NCBI GenBank assembly: GCA_009733575.1
Contig: ML769423.1
Span: 1-64,000, forward strand
DNA from: Gymnopus androsaceus JB14
Taxonomy: Eukaryota; Basidiomycota; Agaricomycetes; Agaricales; Omphalotaceae
Direction of reading: 5' to 3'
Length of the DNA: 64,000 nucleotides
Numbering within the stretch: position 1 is the first letter of the stretch; each line of letters opens with the position of its first letter. The notes beneath the pieces were generated by a model. It did not search any database. It was not told the DNA's origin and saw only the letters and a program-made list of their open reading frames with translations. Below are positions 32,579-45,248 of the stretch, piece after piece. Made by a program: the position numbers and the translations under genes.

Positions 32579-35100
32579 TTAAAAATCGCCCACGGTTGCT
32601 CCAGAGTAGTCATCTGCCCATCCGTTTGAAGCATCGGAGTTGGGTGCACCGCCATAACCCCTGGGGATCTGCTCAAAGGTATCAAAGCTATCTGACCACA
32701 ACGATGTTTGCTCTTTGCTCCCAGCCATCTTAATCAACTCAGTCATCTGCTCAAGAAATTGACTGACATCCTCCTCAGTCTTGATGTTTTCCACTGCCTG
32801 GTTCTTCTTCTGCAATGATTGGCCAATAGGCCCCTCCCAGTTGGTCTTTGCCCGCTTGGGAGGTGAGGGTTCATATACAGCCGGTGGCATAGAACTGGTG
32901 TTTGACCCAACAGAAAGCCCAGGAGTAGGAAGGGAAGGCTCAAATTCTTCCTCTCGTGGTCTCTTGATGCCAGCGGTAGACGATGGAAATATTTCGTTAG
33001 GAGCAGAAGCGACGGCTTTATTATTAATATTCAACAGGGGTGGCTTTAGAGGTTGGGAGAGAAAGAGATGGATGCAGTAGATGTGGTGGCACAGGACCAA
33101 CAGCATGTTGATCTCCGGAGGCCTGGAGGAGGATGGTCTCCGTTGAGGATAGTCTGAATGACACCGTGAATCTGGCGTCCCGCGTTCGTGAGCTCGATTA
33201 TAAAATAGCCGCAGAGTCTCAAAGGCAAACAATGAATTTAGGATTAGGTGACATCACCAAAGTCCTTTGGTGTTGCACCATAACGATCTAACTGATTGTT
33301 AATAAACAAGATAAAGGGTGTTGCGCAAAAAATGACATACATGCACTCAAAAGCTTCCTCAGTGTTTTCCTCGTCTTGGAAACAATACTAAAGACGGGTA
33401 GCTTGTTGTCGAGATCAGTCTGCAAGTCGAAGCACAATCTCCAGCAAGCTGGTGTATTCCGCCCTGTTTGTAGGTGGGATCTCAACAGGAGGCATCATCC
33501 GGAATTACTGTTGAGACATAAATAAGTCTCCTGGGTGTAAAAACAGAACAAAATCGCTTACCACGGGCTGTATAGTCTGATTTGAGCCTGTTGATGTTCA
33601 GCTGAGCCACATTCATCTGCTCTCGAGTCGGACGCGGGATTATAGGTCCAGCTTGAAGGAAGGTTGATACTCGCAAGGGGCGATTAAATGGTGGCGCACC
33701 CGGATTAACCGCAATGCCTGGGTTAGAGAAGGAATTGCCAACGATTCCGCCTGGTACTTGGCCAGGTGGTTGAGTGCTACGTAGATCATTACCGAAATTT
33801 TCCTGATCCACAGCCATGCCTTGTAAGACTAGCGCGATGTTTCACAATAAAGCTGACCATGCTCTCAGCCATCCCGCGAGCCCTCAACTCAGCCGTCGTC
33901 TTGTCTGTACATGCGATGATCATATGCAGCTGGTTGGGGCTTGAAATCATCGCACGATTTCGCGGAAGGATAGGGCTGGCTGAGGAAACTGACCGCTAGG
34001 TAACTGGCCCTGTTGTTCGTCGACTGTCCAGCACGTAAGCCCTATAAACCGTGTCGAACGGCTGAGAGATATTCCTTGTAGACGTGCTGAATATGTATCA
34101 GCAGCAGCTGGGCCTGATTTTGGCGGCTCGTTCGCTGTACCGGGGAAGTGCACCACACCCAAGCGTCCAGCGATTACAGGCCATAGCTCCTTGCGTGTAA
34201 CCTATTTCCCAAGACCTTGAGTCTCGCAATCATTTAATAAAGACAGAAAACTCACGTTCTGAATACCTCCCTCACGCATGACATGACAATGCAATTGGAA
34301 CAGATCAATGGGCCTAGAGTCGATGGCAAGAAGCCGCGGGTCATGCACGATGTTTTTCGTTAAGCACCACTGCTTATACGAGGTCTCGAATCGCTGCTTG
34401 TCTAGAGGATCTATAACATTCGGATTCAACGAAGGTGCTGCGACGTTCGGTCCCAGGTTGCTAGGCCCGGAAGCATTATTCGCGGAGGTGTTGTTTATAG
34501 GAAAGTTTAACGGCGACGGGTTTAAAGAAGGAAAGGGGTTCATTGATTGTTGGGGAGTAGGACCAGAGCGAGGGGGTACGTTACCCGGGGAATCGAGGGG
34601 ATGACCAGGTTGAGGATGCGGATTGGATCGTTGACCAGAATCAACTGCCTGAGGCCGCTGAGATGAGGGCTGCGCGTTATTTCCAAACGGCGCTGGCCAA
34701 GGCTGACCGTTGTTGCCTGGAGGAGGAGGACCTCCAGGAGAAGGACCCATATTACTACGAAAAAAAGACCAGTTAGACAGATGAAAGTTACTGTAATGAC
34801 AGATACGCACAGAGAACCGCCACCGTTATTCAGATTCTGCTGCATGCAGATGTTCGTCAACGTTATGATCTTGTTCAAAGATTCTTTCCGGTTAGTTATA
34901 TTGACCTGGAATGTACGCATTTTTGCCATGAACACATTATCAGGCATTCCACTGCAGCGCGATGTGCCTGAAGTTGGCGCATCTGCCATTTCCTTATTCT
35001 GAATCATGTTGCGAAGCGTCGCTGCTCGTTCCGTCAGGTCAGCAAGGTTGACTGTGCGCCCTTGGACTTGGAACGTTGTCATACAAGGGTTCGGAGTCAT
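32579..35100 (-). CDS. ARID-domain protein, SWI/SNF Swi1-like (frameshifted)
   Basis: Exons 35100-34811, 34754-34256 and 34201 onward splice in phase. The N-terminus has QVQGRTVNLADLTERAATL, followed by a Pro/Asn/Gln-rich linker. The ARID domain reads DKQRFETSYKQWCLTKNI, then DSRPIDLFQLHCHVMREGG, KELWPVIAGRLGVVHFPG and KSGPAA. Beyond that the expected continuation IQHVYKEYLSA and then FDTVYRAYVLDSRR appears in successive other frames, each needing one base removed. Later blocks: REQMNVAQLNINRLKSDYTA, EYTSLLEIVLRLAD (another one-base slip) and DLDNKLPVFSIVSK, then a C-terminal part with KRPREEEFEP and PPKRAKTNW ending at 32579. ARID/Swi1 proteins are DNA-binding SWI/SNF remodeller subunits. 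Slips may be assembly errors. Confidence 0.75.
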
Positions 35101-35283
35101 GCCGTTGGATTTGGTTGCTGGTTTCCTAGTAAAGTAGGAGGATGAGAGGGGCGAATGTCGTTCGGGCTATAAAACATGTTGTTCTGCAGCTGCAGAGGGT
35201 TTAATCCTGCTGCACCGTTGATCATATGCATAGGACTCTGACTCCAGTCTGGCCCTGCTTCATACTCCCTTCGTGGTGCAGTA

Positions 35284-36785
35284 CTACCATGCATCATCAT
35301 ATGACGCATCAGATCCATGTAAGGTTCGCAAAACTTCTTGAGCATTCGGACGATCTGTAGGTTTTTGAGCCCAGCATCGAGTTGTCAGATCCCAGATAGG
35401 ATCCGGGTACCAAACATTCTGAGGTCGAGCTGGTCGTTCTTCCCGCATCAAACTAAAAATTACCGCAGGATCTGTTGGTTTATCGTGAAATGGTATCTGT
35501 AGCGTAAGGATCTATATTTGTTTATTACTTAGAATTTGATTATAGGATATGAAAAAAATATTACCTCAAGAACAGTACATCCATAAGGCATAAACATCTC
35601 TCGAAGTATTGATCTCGGCCGGGTTTGCGGATGAGCTATTCAAGATCAGCTCTGGCGCCATCCAACGCGTTGTACCTTTTGTGGTGGCGTTTGTTGTCGC
35701 ATTGGTAAAAGTCCGGGAATCAGAAACGATTACGGTCAGCCCAAAGTCTGCAAGGCAGCAATGGAAGTCGTCAGAGACAAGGATGTTCGCCTATAACAAT
35801 AATTCATGTTAATAGCTCTCCGAGGATGGGTCAAAGTAGATACCTACGCCTCGAATATCTCCATGTAGAATCGGTGGATCTCTGGAATGTAGATAGCACA
35901 AGCCTGCTGCAACCTCAGACAACTAAATCATTTGTGAGATAGTAGCACGTTTGCGGATGATGTACACTCACCACGCTATGTCGATCATGACTTGGATTTT
36001 TTCTTAGGTAGGTCATTACATCTTTATTTTCCATCCATGGGGAAATGAGACAAAATGAAGGCGAAAAAAGTTCTTCATTAACGCCCAGTAATGGAAGAAT
36101 ATTTGGATGCTTGAGCTGTCTCCATATGAGGGCTTCTTTGCAAAATTCCTAATGATTTTCTCAGAAGGTACTGGAAATGCGTATATCGGATTGAAGGCTC
36201 ACCCTGCGAATTTTGTCACGAATTTCTTCATCCTGTTCCATCGCGAGTCGGAGAACCTTGATACATACTACGTGTTTTTCTCCCATAGTTCCGCGGTAGA
36301 TGTCCTTGTAATTCGTGGTCAATATGTGCATCTATTTTTTAGTCTAAGGACTCACTGAAAATCCGCCTCCTCCAACTGCAGGTCGTCCATCTGATCTAAC
36401 GTTGCAAACCAACGAAGTTGGAAGAATCTTATATGTTATCAATAATTGACGAAGGGTCTGCAGGCATCTCTTGTAATACACGCCTGTAGTACCGAAGAAA
36501 GGATGACAATTATTAGATTTGGTGTGCGTGGTAGAGTCTAATTCCTGTATAACCAAGGTAAGTATAGCGCAAGTGAATAAGACCGAGACTTACTACTTGT
36601 AGATGCTCCATAACTTCCAACACCATTGATTCCTGTTGTATCCTTTGCATTGATCCATTCGAATTGCCTAGAGCCAATCGAGCTTCATACAAGTTGAGAA
36701 TCTCTTGTCGAAGATCTGGAACAGTTCTCGTTGACAGTAAGTTTATTATGGTTGGAGCTAATATGGAGAATAATATGTTTATCAA
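35284..36785 (-). CDS. Protein kinase (TKL-like Ser/Thr type, agaricomycete family)
   Basis: Seven or more exons with good GT-AG junctions (for example 36304-36203, 36148-35972, 35922-35848, 35790 to about 35567). A helical N-terminal part (QRIQQESMVLEVMEHLQ) leads to the domain. Seen: VGGGGFS joined to DIYRGTMGEKHVVCIKVL (glycine loop and ATP lysine), EALIWRQLKHPNILPLLGVN, CYLHSRDPPILHGDIRG (HGD in the HRD position), NILVSDD, LADFGL (DFG), GTTRWMAPEL (APE), DVYAYGCTVLEI, RCWAQKPTDRPNAQEV. It ends with a TAG at 35284-35286. All core catalytic motifs are present, so it is probably active. Substrate unknown. The N-terminal exons upstream of 36785 are unresolved. Confidence 0.82.
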
Positions 36786-37390
36786 GCATTATTAGAACGG
36801 AAGGAAGAACTTGAATGGTCTAACCTGTGAGTAATGGAAATGGTTGACACTCCGTTGACCTAGCTTTATCCTCTTGGATTGCGCCCTCTATTACAGTTGA
36901 GATGAGATAATTGGACAATTCAGCTTCGACGGCATCTAGAAGTGGCAATTGCTAAGATAGATATACCAGCCAATGCTAAATAGTAAAGAGGGACGACACT
37001 ACTTACCTTTCCCGTTCTCTGGAGCCACAGGTATCATCACCGTCAATTGAGGTGCTATGAGGACTCCTGTCATCTGTGGATATTCGAAAGGAAGTGTAGT
37101 AGCTGACGGCGGTAGCAGCAAGATTGGATAAACACTCAATGTTGCCTCAATCACGAGGAACACGTTGAAGAACGAGGCCAATTAAGAAGCTGTAGAGACC
37201 CTTGACCCGATACTAATAGATTCGCAGCTTGTTCGGCTATCGTGTCCTGAAGCGGTGAGGGAAACACAAGCGCCGGCGTCGTCGAATTGGAGTCCCGTGA
37301 AATGGAGTGATTTAAGACGCCATTTTAAGACCATCAAGTCGAGGTTTTCTACCAGAGTACTTTCCACTAAAATTTGCAATAGTACTTGCT
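36786..37390 (-). other. Probable 5' exons of the kinase gene, unresolved
   Basis: The minus strand contains protein-like stretches in two frames: SLHFTGLQFDDAGACVSLTA (around 37310-37250) and DTIAEQAANLLVSGQGSLQL (around 37240-37180). A further segment LPFEYPQMTGVLIAPQLTVM lies near 37090-37030. No ATG-anchored model could be assembled. They read towards the kinase and may be its N-terminal regulatory region, or a separate small gene. Confidence 0.35.
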
Positions 37391-37825
37391 TTTATAAACC
37401 AATCATCCAAATGAACTCATTTCATCGTCCGGACGCATCAAAGTTTTCAGCGCTGTGGGTCACGACTCGCCTACTTCAGGCTTCCGAGGATCCAACGTCT
37501 GGAGTGAAGAGGGCAAGTGGAGAAACAATCTATGTACCATTGGGTTGTATTGACAGAAAGGACCCTTGGACTCATTATACCTACTATATATTTATCTGTA
37601 TTATCTATCGACTCCGATCAGCTAGATGGTTACTACGCGGCGTAACCTCAATCTAGGTTTCGGGACATATACACAAAAAGTGATTTATTCCTTTCGTTCT
37701 TTACTTTCACCCAAGTTTTAATATCCTTGATCCACATCGTTCGTTGCGCTGCTCTCTCGGCTCATCGAAAATGTCAGTCCACAATTCCCCACTTGATTAA
37801 GCATTGAGACTAACATCAGTAAATC

Positions 37826-39320
37826 ATGATTAGGCCACTGCCAGATGAACGGCCTCGAGCAAGCGTCGCCAACCTCATAGGCCGGTTTGAAAAACGCCAA
37901 TCCCTCTCAGCTGCCAGCACAGGTGGCTCAAATTCCAGGAGCTCGAGCGTAGTGTCGAATATTACAGGTGATTCGGCCAAGGAAGAGATAAAGGAGAAGC
38001 GGGAATGGCCACCGAAAGCAGCTACACCGGATAATGCAGCAGCAGCTGCAACTCCGCTTGGGCCACCAGCTCCGATTTATGCGTCTGCGTTTTGGTCTAA
38101 ACCGAAAGCTGCAGCTACAGATTCAGCGTCGAATTCCACTACAACGACTTCTGACAGTAGTGCTCCTTCAGTCTCAGTGTCACCTCCTCCTACTGCCAAA
38201 CCTGAACCGCCGACACCCGTTGTCGAGCCGCCTTCTTCACCTACGCCAAAGCCGCAGGCTACACGCCAAGCAGCAGCAGCAGCAGCCAAATCACCGCCTC
38301 GTACTCCAGCTGCTAAACTTGCTTCGACGCCGAAGCTTAAACCGCAACTCACCGGCCAGTCTACCTCTTCTACCTCTTCCAAACCAAAACTTCCTCCATC
38401 CACTCCTAAAACTCCCCGTTCCAAGTAGCGTCCAACCCAAAACTCCACGACCAAAGACGCCTGCCACGGCTACGTCTACGCACAGACCCAAGACACCCAA
38501 TTCCAGTCGGCCGAAAACTCCGTCTTCAGGTCTATTCGCGCCCACTGCCGCCTCGCTTGCCAAATCGAGGAACGCTCCTCCGCAGGCACCTCCTCCCATA
38601 CGGAAGGTGACGCTTAGTACCTCGGCTGCTGAGAGGCTGAGTAAGCCCACTGCTGCATCCTTGTCGAAATCAAGGTCCGCGCAGCCCGTGACCCCAGTGA
38701 GAGGGTCGCCTTCGGCTAGAGGTACGAGTGCGAGTGCGGCAAGGGGAGGAGCAAAAGCCAAAGACGACGACGACAACTTCTCCGAGGAAAGCGAAGCCTG
38801 CAGCAGCATCTAAACCCTCTGTCCATGAACCAGCTACGAACGGGAATGGTGCAGAGCATCATGAGGACGTTGTAGAAGCTCACTCTGCGGAGGAGGGGCC
38901 GGGGAAGCTGAGACTCACGTCCACGAGGAAGAGGTTCATGAGGAGGTCCATGAAGATGAGGTCCATGAAGACGAGGTTCACGAGGAGGAGATTCACGAAC
39001 AAGCCGTAGGAGAGTCCGGGTTAGACTCGGAGCCGCAAGAACACGAACACAACGTCAGTGTACAACCGGAACAAGATGAGTCGCAGTTGCTAGAGCTAGA
39101 ACCAGAATCAGATCACCACGGTGAAGGCGAAGGAGATTCCACACCCGTTAACGCTAGCTCTGGGGATAAATCTCAACTTGAAGTACTTTCTTCTCATCAG
39201 GAGCAAGGCAACGACATCGAGGACATGGTTAACCTCCTAGAGTTTGGCAAACCTCGTCCGATTAGTATTGTTGCTATTCCTGACGAGTCGGACGTGTATG
39301 ATATTCCTGATGAGGAATAA
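37826..39320 (+). CDS. Pro/Thr/Ser-rich hypothetical protein with HE-repeat tail (frameshifted)
   Basis: It starts MIRPLPDERPRASVANLIGR FEKRQ, then a long disordered region of TPK/PKTP/AKS repeats, then an acidic HEE/VHED repeat stretch and an acidic C-terminus (DESDVYDIPDEE). Codon usage and composition are continuous, but the frame changes three times: near 38420 (after TPKTPRS, before SVQPKTPRPKTP), near 38755 (before KPKTTTTTSPRKAKP) and near 38895 (before GEAETHVHEEEVHEE). Each change lies beside a homopolymer (CCCC, AAAA, GGGG). That suggests assembly indels in one real gene of about 490 codons. The ASVANLIGRFE motif is the only conserved-looking part; no function is assigned. Confidence 0.65.
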
Positions 39321-39406
39321 ACTGGCTTGGCTGCGTAAAGGTGTTCTTGCTCGTCAGGGAGGCGTGTGATGAAGTTGAGCCTCAGTTGGTGCGTGCGTGC
39401 CGACGT

Positions 39407-39440
39407 GAAGAAGAAGAAGAAGAAGAAGAAGAAGAAGAAT
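39407..39440 (+). repeat. GAA microsatellite
   Basis: About eleven consecutive GAA units, just downstream of the Pro/Thr-rich gene, probably in its 3' untranslated region. The poly-Phe frame on the opposite strand is not a gene. Confidence 0.9.
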
Positions 39441-40979
39441 GAAACCATAGTATAAACATACCCCGAAAATCATCCATCCATCGCTTTCCAGGAATTTCAT
39501 ACATGCAACGTACATACATACAATTTACAAAGCTTTTATTTACGGTCAACCCTTCACTCACTGTATCTTACTCAATCGATATCTCAATCTCAATCATATA
39601 CCTACCTAACTTAACTTACTTTTACCCCTTTCCTTCCGTTCTGTTATTCTCTTGGTACTTTCCTTTCTACTTTCGCTGCTTTCTTTGCGTTGAGCTTTTT
39701 TTTGCTACAATTTTAAGTTGATTTTCTTCCACTTACAGGGGTTATCGTTTCAATCCATTTTATCGTACTAGCTTATATACGCTTTTTGCTTTCCAAACGG
39801 CTAGAGCTCAATAACCGGTGGCAGTACGAGGACCTGAGCGCCTATCTTATTAGCAGACTTAACCCCGACGTTAACAGCCTACATCTTTTTCAACCATCAT
39901 GGTAGAACCACTGCCCAACGAACTCATAGAAAAAATGCCAGGCGGTAAAAAAAATCAAGTAGGTGCGCGGGCTCACACTAAGTAATACGCGGTAGTACGC
40001 GCCTTACTGTCGCGAGCTTTTCAAGTAGATTGGTTGACTGCGCTGTTAACAATTACAGTGACTCCAACAATCTACGCTTGAAGCGGGACCACTAGTATGG
40101 TTACTCTGCGCAACTGGCAGTACTAACGAGAATATCATGCAAAGTTCGGAACGCTTGCCAGTCGACGCGATATCGTACTATAAAACTGTTGTTTATCGTG
40201 ATTCCACAAACCCCATCTCCAAAGCCCAGATAAATAATCCCATTCCATTGCACTTTGCATTTTTATCACACTTGCCATCAAAAGGACAGGAATTTAAAAC
40301 GCTGTAGAGAGATTGCGAAGGAAGATGTGAGCTCAGAGAGTATCCGTATTCTGTTAACTTGGACCTTCATCATCCGTTATCCACGAATTGAACCCCGTAT
40401 CCACATCCAGAGACCCTCGAGCACGCAAACGGAACTAAGACCTCAAGAGAAGATTCGCTAATATATATATATACGTTCTTGTCGCAATAGATACGCGTGA
40501 AGCGTACGTCCCAAAAGCAACTGTTGCAATCCTTTCCCTGCAAAACTGCACGTAAGTTCACAATTTCTTCGTTGCGACAATAGTACCGTCGAATTGTGCG
40601 TAGCATTCCCTGAAATACTTACTACCCCTAGCCTCACCATGCACGACGTACGCTTTGCCATGCTAGTCGACTCGCTTTTCTGCACTTGGTTTAACAGAAT
40701 TTTATCCTATTTCATGAAAACAACGACACAGGTGCCCCACTGCCATTGGCCAAGAGAATATTCATCAGGCGCGATTTATGGATTGCAGCATCGAGTGGGA
40801 AGTATGTCCGGCGAAAAAGACCATCCGCGTTGGATGGGCAAAACAATGAGGTTAACGTTAAGGAGACAGTACACAGTGTCGTATAATCTACTTCTATATC
40901 TGGTGTGCAGCTATGACGTAGCTCGTAAAAGTTGCTTTGCCTTTTAGCCGCCGGCATTTTTCTCTTCTCATCAACCATC
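39441..40979. other. Intergenic with a truncated F-box 5' end
   Basis: No complete gene. Pyrimidine-rich sequence at 39490-39790. At 39898-39930 the plus strand reads MVEPLPNELIEK, the F-box N-terminus of this family, then loses similarity at once, so this is a truncated copy. The remaining stretch to 40979 forms the 5' flank of the intact F-box gene, and no clear promoter element stands out. Confidence 0.5.
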
Positions 40980-42323
40980 ATGCATCCAGTACCGAATGAA
41001 CTGGTGGAATGCATCCTTGAAAACCTCTACTCTGATAAAGCTACTCTCCGGAACTGTGCGCTTGTTGGAAGAGCCTGGGCTCCCGCTTCTCAGCGTGGCA
41101 TCTTCCAACACATTACTCTCAAATTCCCTCGGCGTTCGAAAGGCGAAAATGCCGACGATTACTTGAGCGGCAATAGTCGTCTTCTTGCCCTATTCGACGA
41201 AACCCCTCCTCTGGCATCCTATATTCGGTCTCTCGAGTTACGGCACTTTGAAGCAGAATCATGGGAGTCAATGGCTCACGTACAGGCAGTACATGCTTCT
41301 ACTGCTGAAGTTGTTTGTCGACTCTCTAGAGTAGACGAGTTATCGCTCTGGAGTTTTGACTGGGACACCCTCTCTCCTGTGTTGAGGCTTGCATTAACCA
41401 ACATGCTCAATGGACCCGCTGTCACTCGAGTCTCCCTCGAATTCCTTTACATCAATAAATTCGCCGAACTGGAATCTTTTCTGAGCCATGCGACTCATTT
41501 GAAGGCTTTACGTCTTGGGACTATGATGCGCAGATGGGATGCAGCATTTCCTCCAGTGTTTAAGTATTTAACCTATTATCCGTCCCCGCCTCTCTCGCTA
41601 CGGAGCCCTGGCTTTGCCTCTAGTGCGGGGTCGGATACAAGCTCTACGCCTTCATCTGCCATCCAACTCAACCAATTGGTGCTTCAATTAGACGACATTC
41701 CTTTTATTCCCAGCATTACGGATTGGTTGCAACAAGAGACCTGTCCTTATGACATCAGTCATCTGCGATCCTTGGGAATTCTGTATCGGCAGCAGGATCA
41801 TCAGCGGGTTAATCTCTTGCTGCAGTACGTTGGTGCTAGCCTTCGAGAGCTGAGGCTTCTTGGCCTGGTTGCGCGACAACGTATGCCATGTACTGGTTTC
41901 ACCCGATGACTTGTTCTCACTATCCTCTTAGCCTCGAATGTCGACGTCTTTTGTCTTGGATACACTCCCAACTTGAATATCCTGATGGTCCAAGTTGTAC
42001 AAAATGACGCTTGGACTCCCGTTGTTTGGATCCAATCCCTCCTTGAATCTTTTCTCGGCTATGCACAGATTAGTTGCCCTCTGCAACAACTCACGGTCAA
42101 ATTGTATGTGGACTCGCTTGATCCACTGCAGACACCTCAATGGGATCAATGGGGTCCATTTGACGCGCTACTCGAGAAGCCCCAGTTTGCTTCACTTCGA
42201 ATGGTGTATATCATGGTAGTGGCGAGAGATCCCACGGCGAGCGGTGTTGTGGAACTATTGAGTGGGAAGCTCTTGTATTTAAAGCGATCGGAAAAGTTGA
42301 ACGTCACCTTCGCGCTCAATTGA
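40980..42323 (+). CDS. F-box protein, intact member of the local family
   Basis: Two exons (40980-41880 and 41932-42323) joined by a 51-bp GT-AG intron encode 430 residues without interruption. The N-terminus is the F-box: MHPVPNELVECILENLYSD, CALVGRAWAPASQRGIFQHI. The rest is a leucine-rich, LRR-like region (LASYIRSLELRHFEAES, LSRVDELSLWSFDWDTLSPV, FLSHATHLKALRLGTM, NLLLQYVGASLRELRLLGLV, SCPLQQLTVKLYVDSLDPLQ), ending EKLNVTFALN. F-box proteins recruit substrates to SCF E3 ubiquitin ligases through Skp1; the substrate here is unknown. The start ATG follows TCAACCATC and is conserved in the pseudogene copies. It serves as the reference for reading the broken copies at 25.5, 27.6 and 42.7 kb. 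Confidence 0.9.
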
Positions 42324-42729
42324 CAGCTTTCCTTCACTCTACTTGTTATTCTTCCTTGTGCCCATGAATAAGCGCATCCTTGTACTGTTATATGTTCCAT
42401 AGTATACCATCACTTGTCATAGCTGTATTTTTTGAGCCTGCATTTATAGGCTTACAGTCTTGGTTTCTCATGCTAATTTCTCAACACGCCAATCGATGAT
42501 TAAAATATCACAAATTGCAGGAATGCTTGAGTACTAGTGTACTAGTCTTTGCTGCATATGCATACATAGAAGTTCAGCTCAGGTTAGATTTGAGATATGA
42601 CTTTATGCAGCTCAACGAGACGAAAATCCATCCTAGTCTCCCTAGCAGACTCGATACAGACTCGATATACACCGACGGTCCGTTACCTTTTGCCACCGCC
42701 CGGCAAATCGCTCTTCTTCGACCACCATC

Positions 42730-43760
42730 ATGGTCAACCTGCGACCAAACAAACTTGTAGAGCGCATCCTTGAAACCTCTACTCTGATAGAGCTACTCTC
42801 TTTGATTGTGCGCCAGTTGGAAGAGCCTGGGCTCCCGCTTCTCAGCTTGTCATCTTCCAACATGTCTCCATAAACTTCTCAGTTCGTGGTACAAACTTTG
42901 CCATATTAGCCGTCGATGCTTTGGTACAATCTAACAGTCGGCTCCTTGCATTATTCGACGAAAACCCTCGTCTAGCATCTTATATTCGGTTTCTGGAGCC
43001 AGGGTGCTTCAACTATATTCCTCATCGGAGCTGGTCGTCAACTATGCGAAGCGATCCATACTTCTAAGGTTTCCTTGGGGTTGAGATATCTGGGCAAGGC
43101 ATGGCCTCTCTGGGATCAGCCGCGGCGCGTCGATCTATACAACTCAACGAATTGGTGTTAAACTCGGGTAACGCTTATATCCCCAGGTTAACGACTTGGT
43201 TTCAACACGAGTCTTTCCTTTTTGACATCATGCAACTCCGATCGTTGCAAGTTCGGAATGTGGGTCATGCTCGGGCTATACCTGTGGTACCGTTACTGCA
43301 ATATGTCGGTGCCAGTCTTAAGGAGCTGCATCTGCAGGCCTCGCAGGCATATCGACCATTAGAAGAAGGTATGTCAGAGATCAGCTTTGCTTCGCGATCG
43401 CACTCTCATGGTTACTGGATGTTTTTCTATGTCTCGGTTGCCTCAAATGGCTTCATCTTGGATACACACCCAACCTGCATAACCTGAGGATATCCCAAGC
43501 CATACAAACAGATGAATACTTGGACTCGGATTGGAATGGGTGCACTGTAAAACAACTAATTGTTGAACTACAGCTGGGCCACTATAACCCACTGGAGACA
43601 TCTCAGTGGGATCAATGAGTTGCGTTCGACACACTACCTGGCACCCATGGTTTGCTTCTCTCGAGACGGTGAACATCGTAATAATGAACTCCGAGTTCGT
43701 GGAGACTGGTGTTGGTAAATTTCTGGCTGGGAAGCTGAAGATCACCTTTGCGCTCAATTA
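42730..43760 (+). pseudogene. F-box pseudogene, tandem to the intact gene
   Basis: It begins MVNLRPNKLVERILE at 42730. A missing A in the GAAAACC run of the intact gene (here GAAACC, about 42770) shifts the frame within the first 20 codons. Further frame changes and a deletion of the middle part follow. Recognisable later blocks are QLNELVLNSGNAYIPRLTTW and VPLLQYVGASLKELHLQAS. Exon 2-like sequence near 43450-43760 has several stops. The nearest relative is the intact gene just upstream, so it is probably a tandem duplicate that decayed. Confidence 0.85.
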
Positions 43761-45071
43761 ACAACATTAGCTCTACATACCATCACTTTTCTCTACGTTC
43801 ATGACACTACTGATTGTAACAAACTGGACTGGCGGTATGATGCAGGTGCCGTGCATCGACCAGCATGCCGCCATCGTTCTGCACTTTTCTCCATTTTTGG
43901 CACAGTAGTAGACTGAATGGACCGCCTTCATTTTAGGGATCCAAGTTCTGGCTATCTTTCCGTTCTACATTTTCTACAATGATGCATATCTTTCACGATA
44001 TCTTCCTACCTACTGCCTCCATGCGACCGCTCATCCAATCGCGCATGTACGGACATCCCGGTGCACTATATCAATTGCTACCGCCTTGGAGTGGCGTCTG
44101 TCATGATATGTAGACTACAAATAGGCTATAAGTATAGGTATAGGTAAATCGACTCCTATCTTCTGTCTGTCAAGAATCAAATTCGTTCCTTATACTTAGC
44201 TTTCCTGTTCCTGGACGGACATTGACAGGCTTCAATATGATCGTCTATATCCCGATCCAGATGAAGACATTAGCATGGAATAATTCCTCTCCGTGCAGCA
44301 GGCCTCGTTTAACTGCTCTATCTCGCACTCCTGCCGTCTACGAGCTGCTTTTCACAAGTTGAAACCCCACTCTCAGAGGATGGGTTACCGGTCATACCTC
44401 ATGCAGCAGTACCGTAAGTGCTAAATGCTGCTTACCAGCGCTCATCGACGCGCTCATCGGCCATCTACCTCCTTGGAGGCTTGGGCCTTCATGTACCTAG
44501 TATTTCATCAACTATGTAACTGCCAGCGCGCACGGGCGCGTACGTCGCTCAAACATCGGAGGTACTGATCATATATGATAGGATTCCTGTGAACCTGGAG
44601 TGGCATCCGTAATGATGTTACATTGCATTGCACGCAGCCTGCAGGGTATAAGTATAACTATGAGAACAAGGCTGTTGGTGAAATCCGTTTCCAAGTATTC
44701 TGTCTATCAAGAATCAATCTCCTTGTTTACTTTCTCGCACGTTGGCTGGCTGGTTAGTTATGACCGCCCACATCCACTTCTCGTTCATCTGCGTTCTACT
44801 CTTGCTGTTTGTGCAGCAGTATTATCGCGTTTTTTAACTGCGCTGTCCTTGCCACCCCAATCCGAGTCCCTGCCTCTGTAGGATGTCTTGTTAGACCAAA
44901 CGGATATGCAATTGATATTGGCATATGCTTCACCGCTAGGGCGTATGAGGCAGTATTCTGAGTCGGAGTCGGAGAATCGATTGAAGCAGCAGCATCTTCA
45001 GTGTCTGGTAAGTCTTTGCATCGTTAATGCTGAACTTTTTTAAATCATATTGATCCCAAATAGAAAGGATA
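43761..45071. other. Intergenic with two diverged copies of a promoter-like segment
   Basis: 44083-44205 and 44595-44730 are related: both contain TGGAGTGGC, TATAAGTATA and TCTGTCTRTCAAGAATCAA in the same order. Each is followed by short sequence without a sustained frame. They look like the 5' flanks of a duplicated gene whose coding parts are lost. No gene is recognised. Confidence 0.45.
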
Positions 45072-45248
45072 TTGTCATTTTCCTCCTATAGACGAAGACG
45101 ATCTGCCTGCAAAGGCAGTTTGAATGGACTGGGGAAATCTAGGAGATTGCGGCGAGCGTGTAATGTATTGTACCCGTCCTTGTATTCTGCGATAAAAGCC
45201 TTTAGAAGCGGCGTACCTGAGATTCGATACGAACAGGAACAGGACCCT

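Noticed and set aside
38077..38809. Minus-strand frames of 125-172 residues opposite the Pro/Thr-rich gene
   Set aside because: The plus strand shows continuous low-complexity coding with the conserved-looking ASVANLIGRFE start; the antisense frames are compositional.
39385..39448. Poly-Phe minus-strand frame across the GAA repeat
   Set aside because: A simple-sequence artefact.
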